Positions 24,019-32,194 are shown, counted from the stretch's first letter. The stretch: 35,281 nt of DNA from Burkholderiaceae bacterium (GCA_014879655.1 JACSRS010000068.1:1-35281), one strand, 5' to 3'. The notes: generated by a model from the sequence alone, not told the origin. Numbers and translations: made by a program.

Positions 24019-25278
24019 TCAGGCCTGCGCCGGCACCAGCACCGTGCGGCGCACCCGCCGCACATTGAAGGCGCTGATGATCAGCACCCCCTGCACGATC
24101 ACCAGGCCCAGCCAGACGCCCTGATAGCGGTGCGCGTCCATCAGCGCACCAAAGATCAGCGGCGCGATGGCCTGGCCGATGTCCAGCCCCGAATACACCA
24201 CGCCGTAAACGCGGCCGCTGGCGTTTTCAGGCGTTGATTTCTTCACCAGCAAGTCGCGCGACGGCCCGGCAATACCGCTGGTGAAGCCCATCACCCCGAA
24301 CAGTGCCGGCACCAGCGCGCCCGGCACCGGTGCAAAACCGACGATCAGCGCCACGCTGGCTGCCAGCCCGAAACCGATGCCCACAATGCGCTCGCAGCGC
24401 GCGGGGTCCGACGCCAGAAAGCCGCCCAGCACCATGCCGCCGGCGGCGCAGACCATGTAGACCGTCAGGCACATCGCGACCAGGCCCACCGGAAAATCGT
24501 GCAGCTGGCGCGCCGCCTCGGGTGCAAAAGCCTGCACCACGCTGAGCGCCATCGCATAGAAAAAGAAGAAGGCAAAGCACATCCATACCGCCGGAATCTG
24601 CAGGAAGGCCAGTGAGCCTTCCGCCTGGCCGGCTCCCGCTGCCGCGCTGGCCGGTGCCGGTGCGGCAGGCGCCAGTTCGAGCGAGGCGCGGTTCAGCCAC
24701 AGCACCACCCAGACCGTGGACGCCAGCAGACCGGCGCACACCAGCGCGACGCGCCAGGACGAGATCAGCGTGATCGACACCAGCATCGCCGGCGCCAACG
24801 CCCAGCCCAGGCTGCCGGTGATGCCGTGCACGCTGTAGGCGTGGCCCAGCCGGCTCGGGCTGACCTTGCGGTTGAGCAGCGTGTAGTCGACCGGGTGAAA
24901 GACGCCATTTCCGGTGCCAGCCACCACTGAAAACAGCGCCAGCATCGCGTAACTGGTGCTGGCCGCAAAGCCGAAAGCGGCCACGGCCAGCAGGCCCAGG
25001 CCGGCAAACAGGATGGGTCGGGGGCCGAAACGGTCCACCCAGAAGCCCGACGCCGCCTGCACCGCACACGACACCGTGAAAAACAGCGTCATCAGAAATC
25101 CCAGCTCGATGTAGCTGGCGTTGAACGCGTCTTTCAGCCACGGGAACAGCGGCGCCAGCAACAGCTGGCTGAAGTGGCTGATCAGGTGCGCCCCGCCGAC
25201 CAGTCCGATCACGGTGGCGTCCTGGCGGAAGTTGCCGCCGGGCACGGGCGGAAGGTTCAGGGTGTGGGTGACGCTCAT
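24019..25278 (-). CDS. Major facilitator superfamily transporter
   Basis: The 419-aa product has about 12 hydrophobic segments and MFS signatures: GFWVDRFGPRPILF between helices 2 and 3, and GTGNGVFHPVDYTLLNRKV in the first half, a pattern seen in Fsr-like efflux proteins. It could import or export an organic compound or drug. ATG at 25278 gives MSVTHTLNLPPVPGG; the frame upstream overlaps the AraC gene and is not family-like. It is convergent with the catabolic operon and divergent from the AraC regulator, so regulation by that AraC protein is likely. Confidence 0.92.
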   Translation of the reverse strand: MSVTHTLNLPPVPGGNFRQDATVIGLVGGAHLISHFSQLLLAPLFPWLKDAFNASYIELGFLMTLFFTVSCAVQAASGFWVDRFGPRPILFAGLGLLAVAAFGFAASTSYAMLALFSVVAGTGNGVFHPVDYTLLNRKVSPSRLGHAYSVHGITGSLGWALAPAMLVSITLISSWRVALVCAGLLASTVWVVLWLNRASLELAPAAPAPASAAAGAGQAEGSLAFLQIPAVWMCFAFFFFYAMALSVVQAFAPEAARQLHDFPVGLVAMCLTVYMVCAAGGMVLGGFLASDPARCERIVGIGFGLAASVALIVGFAPVPGALVPALFGVMGFTSGIAGPSRDLLVKKSTPENASGRVYGVVYSGLDIGQAIAPLIFGALMDAHRYQGVWLGLVIVQGVLIISAFNVRRVRRTVLVPAQA

Positions 25279-25316
25279 GGCCGCTATCGTATGATCGCCC
25301 GCAAGCTTCCGAAACA

Positions 25317-25339
25317 CGACGAATCGCCAATCATCGTCG
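25317..25339. promoter_or_regulatory. Inverted repeat between MFS and AraC genes
   Basis: CGACGA (25317-25322) and TCGTCG (25334-25339) are exact inverted arms around an 11-bp centre. They sit in the 64-bp gap between the divergent MFS and AraC starts, a reasonable place for a regulator site. AraC proteins more often use direct repeats, so this is weak. Confidence 0.3.
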
Positions 25340-25342
25340 AAT

Positions 25343-26209
25343 ATGCGCCAAACCAGCTCCTTGCGCCGAAACGCGCTGCCGCTCACGCCCGTCGGCGACA
25401 CCGACCCTTTCCGCCCCAGTGCCGCTCGCCCGGTGCGGGTGCGGGCGCGCGAGATGGCGGCCGACACCCATTTCGAGCCGCATCACCACGCCTGGGGTCA
25501 GCTGGCCTACTGCGCCAGCGGTGTGCTGCAGGTCACCTCGGCGCAGCACGCGGCTGCGGACGACTCCACCACCTACATCGTGCCGCCATCCCGCGCGGTC
25601 TGGATCGCGCCCGGCGCCCGCCATGCGGTCAACGCACTGGAAGACGCCGCTTTTCGCACGCTGTACATCGACGCCTCGGTGGCGCCGCCGGGCTGGTCGG
25701 GTTGCCGCGTGATCGTCGTCTCGCCGCTGCTGCGGGAACTGGTTCGGGCGATGGAGGCGCTGGGTGCATCGCAGGATTCCGCTGTAGCCGTGCCAGACGA
25801 CCAACCCGCGCGCGAGCAATTGCTGACGCAGTTGCTGCTCGATGAAATGGCCCGCGCGGCCACCCAGCCGCTGGGCGTGCCGCTGCCGCACCCGCAGACC
25901 GGCGACAAGCGGCTGCGCGCCCTGTGCGAAGCGGTGCTGCGCGCGCCGGCCGAACGCGCCACGCTGGCCGAATGGGCGCGCGACATCGGCGCCAGCGAGC
26001 GCACGGTGGCGCGGCTGTTTCGCGACGAGCTGGGCACCAGCTACCAGCAATGGCGCCAGCAGGTGATCCTGGCGCACGCGCTGCCGCTGCTGGCGCGCGG
26101 CACACCGGTGGGCCAGGTGGCCAGCGCCAGCGGCTATGCCAGCGACAGCGCCTTCACCGCGATGTTCAAGGCAGCCATGGGCCAGCCGCCGAGCGCCTTC
26201 CAGCCCTGA
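25343..26209 (+). CDS. AraC-family transcriptional regulator
   Basis: The 288-aa product has an N-terminal cupin sensor domain (FEPHHHAWGQLAYCASGVLQV, then YIVPPSRAVWIAPGARHAV) and a C-terminal double HTH (about 190-288): TLAEWARDIGASERTVARLFRDELGTSYQQWR and PVGQVASASGYASDSAFTAMFKAAMGQPPSAF. The second HTH has the typical GY-S-SAF--FK pattern. The gene is divergent from the MFS gene with a 64-bp shared promoter region, the usual layout for a regulator and its target. The ligand is unknown. Confidence 0.95.
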   Translation: MRQTSSLRRNALPLTPVGDTDPFRPSAARPVRVRAREMAADTHFEPHHHAWGQLAYCASGVLQVTSAQHAAADDSTTYIVPPSRAVWIAPGARHAVNALEDAAFRTLYIDASVAPPGWSGCRVIVVSPLLRELVRAMEALGASQDSAVAVPDDQPAREQLLTQLLLDEMARAATQPLGVPLPHPQTGDKRLRALCEAVLRAPAERATLAEWARDIGASERTVARLFRDELGTSYQQWRQQVILAHALPLLARGTPVGQVASASGYASDSAFTAMFKAAMGQPPSAFQP

Positions 26210-26344
26210 GCGTCGAAAGCAGCAGCCCGGTGGCGGGTTGCGCGGCGCGTCGTCGTTTCCGAAACACGCGCAGTTCCCGCAAAGTTGTAACACCTCGTCT
26301 GCGGCCGCTGCGCCGGCTTTCACAGGAAAAGTCCACACAACTCC

Positions 26345-26358
26345 TACGGGTATCCGTA
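26345..26358. promoter_or_regulatory. Palindrome upstream of the cytochrome/flavoprotein pair
   Basis: TACGG-GTAT-CCGTA is a 14-bp palindrome with perfect 5-bp arms in the 269-bp gap between the AraC gene and the cytochrome gene. It is about 120 nt before the GTG start and could be an activator or repressor site. No clear -10/-35 pair was seen around it. Confidence 0.4.
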
Positions 26359-26478
26359 AACGCCTGCTTACATCCTTAAGCCTTTCACGGCCCTGTGCTG
26401 CCAAAGTGACGTCAGGCCGTCGTATCGCTCAACGGGTGACGCGGCCATCGACCCCATCCTTGTCATCAGGAGATTCAT

Positions 26479-26793
26479 GTGAAAACCAGACTCAAACCCG
26501 CGACCGCTGCCGCAGCCACTGCGCTGACACTCGCCTTCGCCGCCGGACCGCTGCACGCCCAGGTCGGCGCCACCGGCCGGCTGCTGGCCTCCAACTGCTT
26601 CCAGTGCCACGGCACCAACGGCAAAGGACCCGGCTTCGACGACATCGCCGGCAAGTCGGTCGGCGAAATCGCCAAGAAGCTGAAGGAATTCCGCGCCGGC
26701 AAGGAGGGCAACGGGATCATGGCCAAACACGCCAACGGCTACACCGACGAGCAACTGGTGCTGCTTGACAAATGGCTGTCCACCCAACGCTGA
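26479..26793 (+). CDS. Class I cytochrome c, FCSD/SoxE-like, GTG start
   Basis: The 104-aa product starts with a Sec signal peptide (MKTRLKPATAAAATALTLAFAAGPLHAQ, cleavage near residue 27). The single haem motif is CFQCH (40-44), and Met81 in GIMAKHANGYTDEQL is the likely sixth ligand. It resembles the small cytochrome subunit paired with flavocytochrome c sulfide dehydrogenase flavoproteins. The start must be GTG at 26479: the ATG three bases earlier is followed directly by TGA. AGGAG is 6 nt upstream. It would accept electrons from the flavoprotein that starts 26 nt after its stop and pass them to periplasmic carriers. Confidence 0.9.
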   Translation: MKTRLKPATAAAATALTLAFAAGPLHAQVGATGRLLASNCFQCHGTNGKGPGFDDIAGKSVGEIAKKLKEFRAGKEGNGIMAKHANGYTDEQLVLLDKWLSTQR

Positions 26794-26819
26794 ACACCCC
26801 GCAAACACAGGACACCATC

Positions 26820-28178
26820 ATGCAAAAGAACCGCAGACTCTTTCTCCAGACCGCTGCCGCCACGGCCGTTGGCAGCGCACTGACCGCCTGTGGCGGCGGC
26901 GGCGATGCCTCGCCACTGGTCGCCAGCAGCAACGCCGCCGACAGCGCATCAACTTCGGCCCTTGCGTCAGCCGACGCCCGGGTTCGCACCTCCACCACCA
27001 GCACGCCGAAATCCCGCGTCATCGTCATCGGCGGCGGCATGGGTGGCGCCACCGTGGCCAAGTACCTGCGCCTGTGGGGCGATGCCATCAGTGTCACGCT
27101 GATCGAGCGCATGCCCACCTACACCTCCTGCATCATGAGCAGCCTGGTGCTGACCGGCCAGCGCAGCATGAGCAGTCTGTACTTCAACTACGACACGCTG
27201 CGCAGCAAGTACGGCATCACCACCGTGTTCGGCGACGTGGTGGCGATCGACCCGGTGGCCGTCAAGGTCACGCTGGCCGACGGCACGGTGCTCGGCGCCG
27301 ACCGCATCGTCATGTCACCCGGCATCGAGTTCGACGCCGTGCCGGGCCTGGGCACTTCGGACCGCATGCCGCACGCCTGGAAGGCAGGCCCGCAAACCTC
27401 GCTGCTGGCCAGCCAGTTGTCGGCCATGCCGCGCGGTGGCGTCGCCATCCTGACCATTCCTAAAACACCGTATCGCTGCCCGCCCGGCCCCTACGAGCGC
27501 GCCTGCCTGGTGGCCGACTGGCTCAAGTCGCGCAAGCCCGGCTCCAAACTCATCGTGCTCGACGCCAACCCGGACATCGTGACCGAAAAGGACAACTTCA
27601 CCAGCGCCTTCCTGGGCGTGCACGGTGACGTGATCGAGTACGTCACCAACGCCGAGGTCACGCAGGCCGACCCGGGCACGATGACGCTGACCACCACGGC
27701 TGGCAACTTCCGTGGCGACGTGATCAACCTGATCCCGCGCCAGCGCGCCGGCTCGCTTGTCACCACCGCCGGCCTGAACAACGCCACCGAGGGCCGTTTT
27801 GCCGGCGTGAACGTCCTCAGCTATGCCAGCACGGTTGCAGGCGCGGGCAAGGTCCACATCATCGGCGACGCCAGCGCCACCACCCAGCCCAAGGCCGGTC
27901 ACATCGCCAACCAGGAAGCCAAAGTCTGCGCCGACGCCGTCAGCCGCATCCTCGCCGGTGGCTCGCCCGACCCGGCACCGGTGACCAACTCGGCCTGCTA
28001 CTCCACCATCACGATGAGCAAAGCCTCGTGGCTCACCGCGGTTTTCCAGTACGACCCGGCCAGCGCAACGATGAAAGGCGTCGCTGCCGCGTCGGGCGCA
28101 TCCACCGGCTGGAATGGCGACAATTTCGACGAAATGGGCAAATGGTTCGGCTACCTGATGAAGGACACCTTCGCCTGA
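26820..28178 (+). CDS. Flavocytochrome c sulfide dehydrogenase-like flavoprotein lacking one redox Cys
   Basis: The 452-aa product has a Tat motif (RRLFLQT, 5-11) directly followed by a lipobox LTAC with Cys24, so it is a predicted Tat-exported lipoprotein. FAD-binding GGGMGG is at 71-76. Cys104 in YTSCIMSSLVLTG aligns with the cysteine that binds FAD covalently in FccB. Cys220 in YRCPPGPYERAC matches the first redox cysteine. At the second redox position the family's GWCPV is replaced by RFAGV (Ala328), so the active-site disulfide cannot form in the normal way; an extra Cys229 is present. The C-terminal FCSD flavin-binding domain includes CYSTI. It probably reduces the partner cytochrome c; whether the substrate is sulfide is doubtful. 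Confidence 0.88.
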   Translation: MQKNRRLFLQTAAATAVGSALTACGGGGDASPLVASSNAADSASTSALASADARVRTSTTSTPKSRVIVIGGGMGGATVAKYLRLWGDAISVTLIERMPTYTSCIMSSLVLTGQRSMSSLYFNYDTLRSKYGITTVFGDVVAIDPVAVKVTLADGTVLGADRIVMSPGIEFDAVPGLGTSDRMPHAWKAGPQTSLLASQLSAMPRGGVAILTIPKTPYRCPPGPYERACLVADWLKSRKPGSKLIVLDANPDIVTEKDNFTSAFLGVHGDVIEYVTNAEVTQADPGTMTLTTTAGNFRGDVINLIPRQRAGSLVTTAGLNNATEGRFAGVNVLSYASTVAGAGKVHIIGDASATTQPKAGHIANQEAKVCADAVSRILAGGSPDPAPVTNSACYSTITMSKASWLTAVFQYDPASATMKGVAAASGASTGWNGDNFDEMGKWFGYLMKDTFA

Positions 28179-28289
28179 TCGCAGGGACGGCCCGCGGCGC
28201 GCGCAGGGGTGGCCTTGCGCGTCCGCGGCGTAGCAGCGCGGCTGTGGCCTAATAGGGGGTTGTATTCATCCCCTATTTCCGGAGTCTCC

Positions 28290-28457
28290 ATGCCCGCAAA
28301 AATCCGCACCGAAGCCGATCGCAAAGCCACCCCCGCCCCGAAACCCGTCGCGGGCCAGACCACCACCGCTGGCCATGGCCAGAAGCGCAGCCTGGAGCGC
28401 GGCACCGCCACGCGCAGCAAGAAGAACCCTGGCAAGCGCGCCAAAAAAGGCGGCTGA
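28290..28457 (+). CDS. Small basic hypothetical protein (55 aa)
   Basis: I do not recognise the family. The product is rich in Lys, Arg, Thr and Gly (starting MPAKIRTEADRK and ending KKNPGKRAKKGG), without a membrane segment, signal or Cys. It is likely to be a nucleic-acid binding or disordered protein. Support for it being real: GGAG 6 nt before the ATG, a clear intrinsic terminator downstream, and no competing better frame. The upstream part of the frame (from 28209) is probably not translated. The gap before it shows no clear promoter. Confidence 0.55.
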   Translation: MPAKIRTEADRKATPAPKPVAGQTTTAGHGQKRSLERGTATRSKKNPGKRAKKGG

Positions 28458-28515
28458 AGCACCGGCGGCGCACGGCCGCCGTGCCAAACCAGGCCCCCGC
28501 GAGACGGTGGGGGGC

Positions 28516-28539
28516 AAGCCCCTTTCAGGGGCTTTTTTT
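28516..28539 (+). terminator. Rho-independent terminator after small basic ORF
   Basis: AGCCCC-TTTCA-GGGGCT is followed by a run of seven T (28533-28539). It lies about 60 nt past the small basic ORF on the plus strand. Confidence 0.88.
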
Positions 28540-28555
28540 GTTGTTTTTGGCCTCA

Positions 28556-28586
28556 ACCCAGCGTCAGATCGTCGGTTTTCGCTATT
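28556..28586 (+). repeat. Dispersed repeat copy D
   Basis: CCAGCGTCAGATCGTC starts at 28558 and GCTATT ends at 28586. It follows the terminator and lies before the 3' end of the GDT1-family gene on the other strand. Confidence 0.6.
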
Positions 28587-28630
28587 GATTCAGGATCAAA
28601 CGGCGCAGTGAACACGCCCGGACCGCTGCT

Positions 28631-29209
28631 TCAGAGCCCGAAACCCGCACCCGCGCCAGCCAGTGTCGCCACGCCCAGCACGGCAAAGATCCCTGCCGCC
28701 ACCGAGTGCACCAGTTTCATCGGGATGCGCTGCGACAGCTTGTCGCCGACAAAGACCGCCGGCACATCGGCCAGCAGCATGCCCAACGTGGTGCCTGTCA
28801 CCACCACCCAGGGACTGGCGTAGTGCGCGGCCATGGCCACGGTGGCAATCTGGGTCTTGTCGCCCATTTCGGCCAGAAAAAACGTGACCAGCGTCGCGCC
28901 GAAAACGCCAAAGCGCCGGGCGATCTGCGTCTCTTCGTCTTCAATCTTGTCGGGGATCAGCGTCCAGATCGCCATGCCGATGAACGACAGGCCCAGAACC
29001 CAGCGCAGCACACCCGGGCTGATCACCGACGTGATCCAGGCACCCAGCGCGCCGGCCAGCCCATGGTTGACGACCGTGGCACACAGGATGCCGGCAATGA
29101 TGGGCCAGGGCTTCTTGAAGCGCGCAGCCAGAATGAAGGCGAGCAGTTGCGTCTTGTCGCCGATTTCCGCCAGCGCCACGACGCCGGTTGATACAAGCAA
29201 AGCTTCCAT
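28631..29209 (-). CDS. GDT1/TMEM165-family (UPF0016) membrane protein, probable Mn exporter
   Basis: The 192-aa product has about six hydrophobic segments and two copies of the family signature E-x-G-D-K-T-Q: ALAEIGDKTQLL near the N-terminus and FLAEMGDKTQIA in the second half. This is the hallmark of the GDT1/TMEM165 cation/proton exchangers, in bacteria mostly linked to manganese export. ATG at 29209 is chosen because it starts directly before the first membrane segment (MEALLVSTGVVALAEIGDKTQ). The thioesterase gene ends 13 nt upstream on the same strand, so no yybP-ykoY-type riboswitch fits between them. Confidence 0.92.
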   Translation of the reverse strand: MEALLVSTGVVALAEIGDKTQLLAFILAARFKKPWPIIAGILCATVVNHGLAGALGAWITSVISPGVLRWVLGLSFIGMAIWTLIPDKIEDEETQIARRFGVFGATLVTFFLAEMGDKTQIATVAMAAHYASPWVVVTGTTLGMLLADVPAVFVGDKLSQRIPMKLVHSVAAGIFAVLGVATLAGAGAGFGL

Positions 29210-29222
29210 GGTTGCGACGCCT

Positions 29223-29714
29223 TCAGTTGGAGCCTGCGGCCTGGTGCAGGCGCAGCGGGTCGCGGTCGCTGCCGTCACCGATCAGCTGGCCCATCTTGAA
29301 GATGCCGCTGACCCGCAGCACCGGCTCGCCGTCGGCGGTGATCAGGCCTTGCGCGAACAACATGTTGCGGGTGGTGCGCAGCACCTCGCCCTCGCCCTGC
29401 ACCCACGCGCCCAGCGGACTGGCGGCCAGGTAGTCGATCTGCAGGCTGATGGTGGGCAGAAAGCGCCGCTCGCTGGTGCCCTGGTACATCGCCGCGCAGG
29501 GCAGCAGCATGTCGGCGAAGCTGGCCATCATGCCGCCGTGACAGATTTTCAGCGGGTTGGTGTGGCGCGGCTCCACCCGGAAACCCAGCTGCAGCTTTTC
29601 GCCGGCCAGCCGGGCATACAGCGGGCCATTGTGGACAATGAACGGGCCGCCGATGCGGATCGGGCGAAAGCCCTCGGGAATCTCCAGTTCGGCAGCAGGC
29701 GGGTTGGCAGACAT
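29223..29714 (-). CDS. Hotdog-fold thioesterase, PaaI-like
   Basis: The 163-aa product shows the hotdog thioesterase plan: RVEPRHTNPLKICHGGMMASFADMLLPCAA contains the HGG motif preceding the central helix, with ISLQIDYLAASPLGAWVQGEGEV as the paired strands. PaaI-type enzymes hydrolyse acyl- or aryl-CoA thioesters. The acyl group cannot be inferred. ATG at 29714 is chosen; an in-frame TTG three codons earlier is possible. It is probably co-transcribed with the GDT1-family gene, although no functional link is obvious. The operon is divergent from cbpA. Confidence 0.88.
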   Translation of the reverse strand: MSANPPAAELEIPEGFRPIRIGGPFIVHNGPLYARLAGEKLQLGFRVEPRHTNPLKICHGGMMASFADMLLPCAAMYQGTSERRFLPTISLQIDYLAASPLGAWVQGEGEVLRTTRNMLFAQGLITADGEPVLRVSGIFKMGQLIGDGSDRDPLRLHQAAGSN

Positions 29715-29828
29715 TTCGGTCAAAGTGTTCTCTTTCGGGTTCAGGGTGGCCGGGGCTTTTGCCCGGTGGGTCAGATGCTTCGATCGTAGCCGCCGGGCAC
29801 CCGCCCTTGCGTCCAGTGCGCGACCGCC

Positions 29829-29857
29829 CTTTCAAACCCGCGTTTTCGCCCCAAAAT
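29829..29857 (+). promoter_or_regulatory. cbpA: Candidate heat-shock (sigma32) promoter of cbpA
   Basis: CTTTCAA (29829-29835) and CCCCAAAAT (29849-29857) have the spacing expected between -35 CTTGAAA and -10 CCCCATNT of sigma32 promoters; the CCCC part is well matched. It ends 28 nt before the cbpA ATG, which is preceded by AAGGAGG. Confidence 0.4.
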
Positions 29858-29885
29858 ACAGGAAAGAACCCGCAAGGAGGATCGA

Positions 29886-30854
29886 ATGGAGTTCAAGGAC
29901 TATTACAAGGTGCTGGGCGTCGAACGCGACGCCAGCGCCGATGACATCAAGAAGGCCTATCGCCGGCTGGCGCGCAAATACCACCCCGATGTCAGCAAGG
30001 AGGCAGACGCGCAGGACCGCATGCGTGAGGTCAACGAGGCCAATGACGTGCTGTCGGACCCGGAAAAACGCGCCGCCTACGATGGGCTGGGCCAGCAGTA
30101 CCAGGGTCAGCAGGACTTCCGCCCGCCGCCCAACTGGGACGCGGGTTTCGAATTCACCGGTGCCCCACCCCGGGGCGAAGGCGATCACAGCGCCTTCTTC
30201 GAGGAGCTTTTCGGCCGCGCCGCCCGCCAGTCGCGCGCGGGCAGCGGCGCACACGGCCGAGGCCCCCGCCACGACATGCCGCCGATGCGCGGCAGCGACC
30301 ACCACGCCAGCATCGAGCTGGATCTGCTCGATGCCTACAACGGTGCCGAGCGCCAGCTGAGCCTGCGCGGCGCCAGGCTCGACGACGCCGGCCACGTGGT
30401 GACCGAGGAGCGCACGCTCAGCGTGAAAATCCCCAAGGGCGTGATCGAAGGCCAGCAGATCCGCCTGGCCGGCCAGGGCGCACCGGGCCACGGCGGCGGG
30501 CCCGCCGGCGACCTGTACCTGGAGGTGCATTTCAGGCCCGACGCGCGCTGGCGCGTCGACGGTCGCAACGTCACCGCCAGTCTGCCGCTGGCGCCGTGGG
30601 AAGCGGCGCTGGGCGCGCAAATCGAGGTGCCCACGCCGACCAGCCGCGTCGAGGTGACGGTACCGGCAGGCTGGAAAAAAGGCCGCAAGCTGCGCCTCAA
30701 AGGTCACGGCATCCCGGGCCGGTCCGCCGCCGATGCGGCCGGCGACCTGTACCTGGAGCTGGAACTGACGTTGCCGCCCGACAGCCCGCGAGCCCGCGAG
30801 TTGTTTGCGGCCATGGCCAACGAGCTGGCCTACAACCCGCGCGCCGGACTGTGA
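29886..30854 (+). CDS. cbpA: Curved DNA-binding protein / DnaJ-class co-chaperone CbpA
   Basis: CbpA is a DnaJ homologue that stimulates DnaK and also binds curved DNA. The 322-aa product has the J domain at 1-70 with HPD at 33-35 (KYHPDVSKEADAQDRM), a Gly/Phe-rich linker (about 75-135), and two C-terminal substrate-binding domains without the DnaJ zinc finger: SVKIPKGVIEGQQIRLAGQG and VTVPAGWKKGRKLRLKGHGIPG. The absence of CxxCxGxG repeats separates it from DnaJ. AAGGAGG precedes the ATG. cbpM follows 13 nt after the stop. Confidence 0.95.
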   Translation: MEFKDYYKVLGVERDASADDIKKAYRRLARKYHPDVSKEADAQDRMREVNEANDVLSDPEKRAAYDGLGQQYQGQQDFRPPPNWDAGFEFTGAPPRGEGDHSAFFEELFGRAARQSRAGSGAHGRGPRHDMPPMRGSDHHASIELDLLDAYNGAERQLSLRGARLDDAGHVVTEERTLSVKIPKGVIEGQQIRLAGQGAPGHGGGPAGDLYLEVHFRPDARWRVDGRNVTASLPLAPWEAALGAQIEVPTPTSRVEVTVPAGWKKGRKLRLKGHGIPGRSAADAAGDLYLELELTLPPDSPRARELFAAMANELAYNPRAGL

Positions 30855-30867
30855 AGGGAGAAACCAC

Positions 30868-31191
30868 ATGACCCAATCCTCTGATCTGCACACGGCCCTG
30901 ATGGGCGAACTGCTCGAAGACGCGGCGCTGGACCTGCAGCAACTGGCCCAGGCCTGCTGCGTGGAACCCGGCTGGGTGGTCGAACGGGTCGAAGCCGGCC
31001 TGCTGCAAGCCGTCCCCGGTGAGCCCGGCCAGTGGCGTTTTGCCAGCGCCAGCCTGGTGCGCGCGCGCCGGCTGTGCCATCTGGAGCAGACGTTTGACGC
31101 CGTGCCCGAACTGGCCGCGCTGACCACCGACCTGATCGAGGAAGTGGCGCAACTGCGCCAGCGCCTGCGCGCAGCGGGACTGGATGACTGA
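30868..31191 (+). CDS. cbpM: CbpA modulator CbpM
   Basis: CbpM binds the J domain of CbpA and inhibits both its co-chaperone and DNA-binding activity. The 107-aa product is small, mostly helical and MerR-HTH-like, with LLEDAALDLQQLAQACCVEPGWVVERVEAGLL and RRLCHLEQTFD before a Leu-rich C-terminal helix. Identity rests mainly on size, fold and its position after cbpA. GAAGGGAGAAA before the ATG is a good ribosome-binding site. Its 3' end overlaps the CDF gene by 8 nt. Confidence 0.88.
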   Translation: MTQSSDLHTALMGELLEDAALDLQQLAQACCVEPGWVVERVEAGLLQAVPGEPGQWRFASASLVRARRLCHLEQTFDAVPELAALTTDLIEEVAQLRQRLRAAGLDD

Positions 31192-32122
31192 GCACGCCCA
31201 AGGCCATGGTCACGGCCACGTCCATGCGCCGCCGGCCGATTTCAGCCGCGCCTTTGCCATCGGCATCGCGCTCAATGTGGCTTTTGTCGCCATCGAGGCC
31301 TTCTATGGCTGGCGCATCAACTCGCTGGCGCTGCTGGCGGACGCCGCCCACAACCTGAGCGACGTGGCCGGCCTGGTGCTGGCCTGGGGTGCGGCCCTGG
31401 CCGGGCGCATCCGGCCCGACGCCCGCCACACCTACGGCTGGCAGCGCGCCACCATCCTGGCAGCCGCTGCCAACGCGGTGCTGCTGCTGGTCGCGATGGG
31501 CTCGCTGGGCTGGGAAGCGGCGCACCGGTTTGCGTCGCCCGAACCCACCGAGGGCTGGACCATCATCGTCGTCGCCGGCATCGGCATCGTCATCAACACC
31601 GCCACCGCGCTGCTGTTCATGCGCGGGCGCGAGCACGACCTGAACGTTCGCGGCGCCTTCCTGCACATGGCCGCCGACGCCCTGGTGTCACTCGGCGTGG
31701 TGATCGGCGGCGCGCTGTACCTGGGGTTTGGCTGGGCCTGGCTGGACCCGGCCATCAGCCTGGCGATTGCCGTGGTGATCGTCGCCGGCACCTGGGGCCT
31801 GCTGCGCCAGTCGGTGCACCTGTTGTTCGACGGCGTGCCCGACAGCGTCGATCTGCCAGCGGTGCGCCATCAGCTGCTGGCGCTGCCGGGCGTGACGGCC
31901 GTGGCCGACCTGCATGTCTGGGCCATGAGCACCACCCGCATCGCCCTCACCGCGCACCTGGTCGTGCCCGCCGGCCACCCCGGCGACGCTTGGCTGCACA
32001 GCGCCAGCGAAGCGCTGAAAGACCGCTTCGGCATCGGCCACGTGACGCTGCAGGTGGTGATCGAAGCGTTCGAGCTGCCCTGCCAGCCGCAACCCGACCA
32101 CCCGCCGCATCCCGCACACTGA
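31184..32122 (+). CDS. Cation diffusion facilitator (CzcD/ZitB-like) transporter
   Basis: The 312-aa product is a CDF-family metal/proton antiporter, probably for zinc (or cobalt/cadmium). The N-terminus is His-rich (HAQGHGHGHVHAP). Six membrane segments follow. The metal site is visible: Asp53 and the HNLSD motif (56-60) in helix 2, and HMAADALVSLG in helix 5 with the second His/Asp pair. The cytoplasmic C-terminal domain starts near VRHQLLALPGVTAVADLHVWAMS. The start ATG overlaps the cbpM stop by 8 nt, so a metal exporter is translationally coupled to a chaperone regulator. Confidence 0.94.
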   Translation: MTEHAQGHGHGHVHAPPADFSRAFAIGIALNVAFVAIEAFYGWRINSLALLADAAHNLSDVAGLVLAWGAALAGRIRPDARHTYGWQRATILAAAANAVLLLVAMGSLGWEAAHRFASPEPTEGWTIIVVAGIGIVINTATALLFMRGREHDLNVRGAFLHMAADALVSLGVVIGGALYLGFGWAWLDPAISLAIAVVIVAGTWGLLRQSVHLLFDGVPDSVDLPAVRHQLLALPGVTAVADLHVWAMSTTRIALTAHLVVPAGHPGDAWLHSASEALKDRFGIGHVTLQVVIEAFELPCQPQPDHPPHPAH

Positions 32123-32194
32123 ACCGGCCGGATGGCCGCCGGGACAGGGGGGTGCGCCCTTCCAGATGCCAGATTTTCAGTCAAATCGGCACCA

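Noticed and set aside
28631-29222. yybP-ykoY manganese riboswitch before the GDT1-family gene
   Set aside because: Only 13 nt separate it from the upstream thioesterase gene; there is no space for the riboswitch.
29832-31127. Open minus-strand frame opposite cbpA-cbpM
   Set aside because: Antisense to two recognised genes; no ribosome-binding site or domain.
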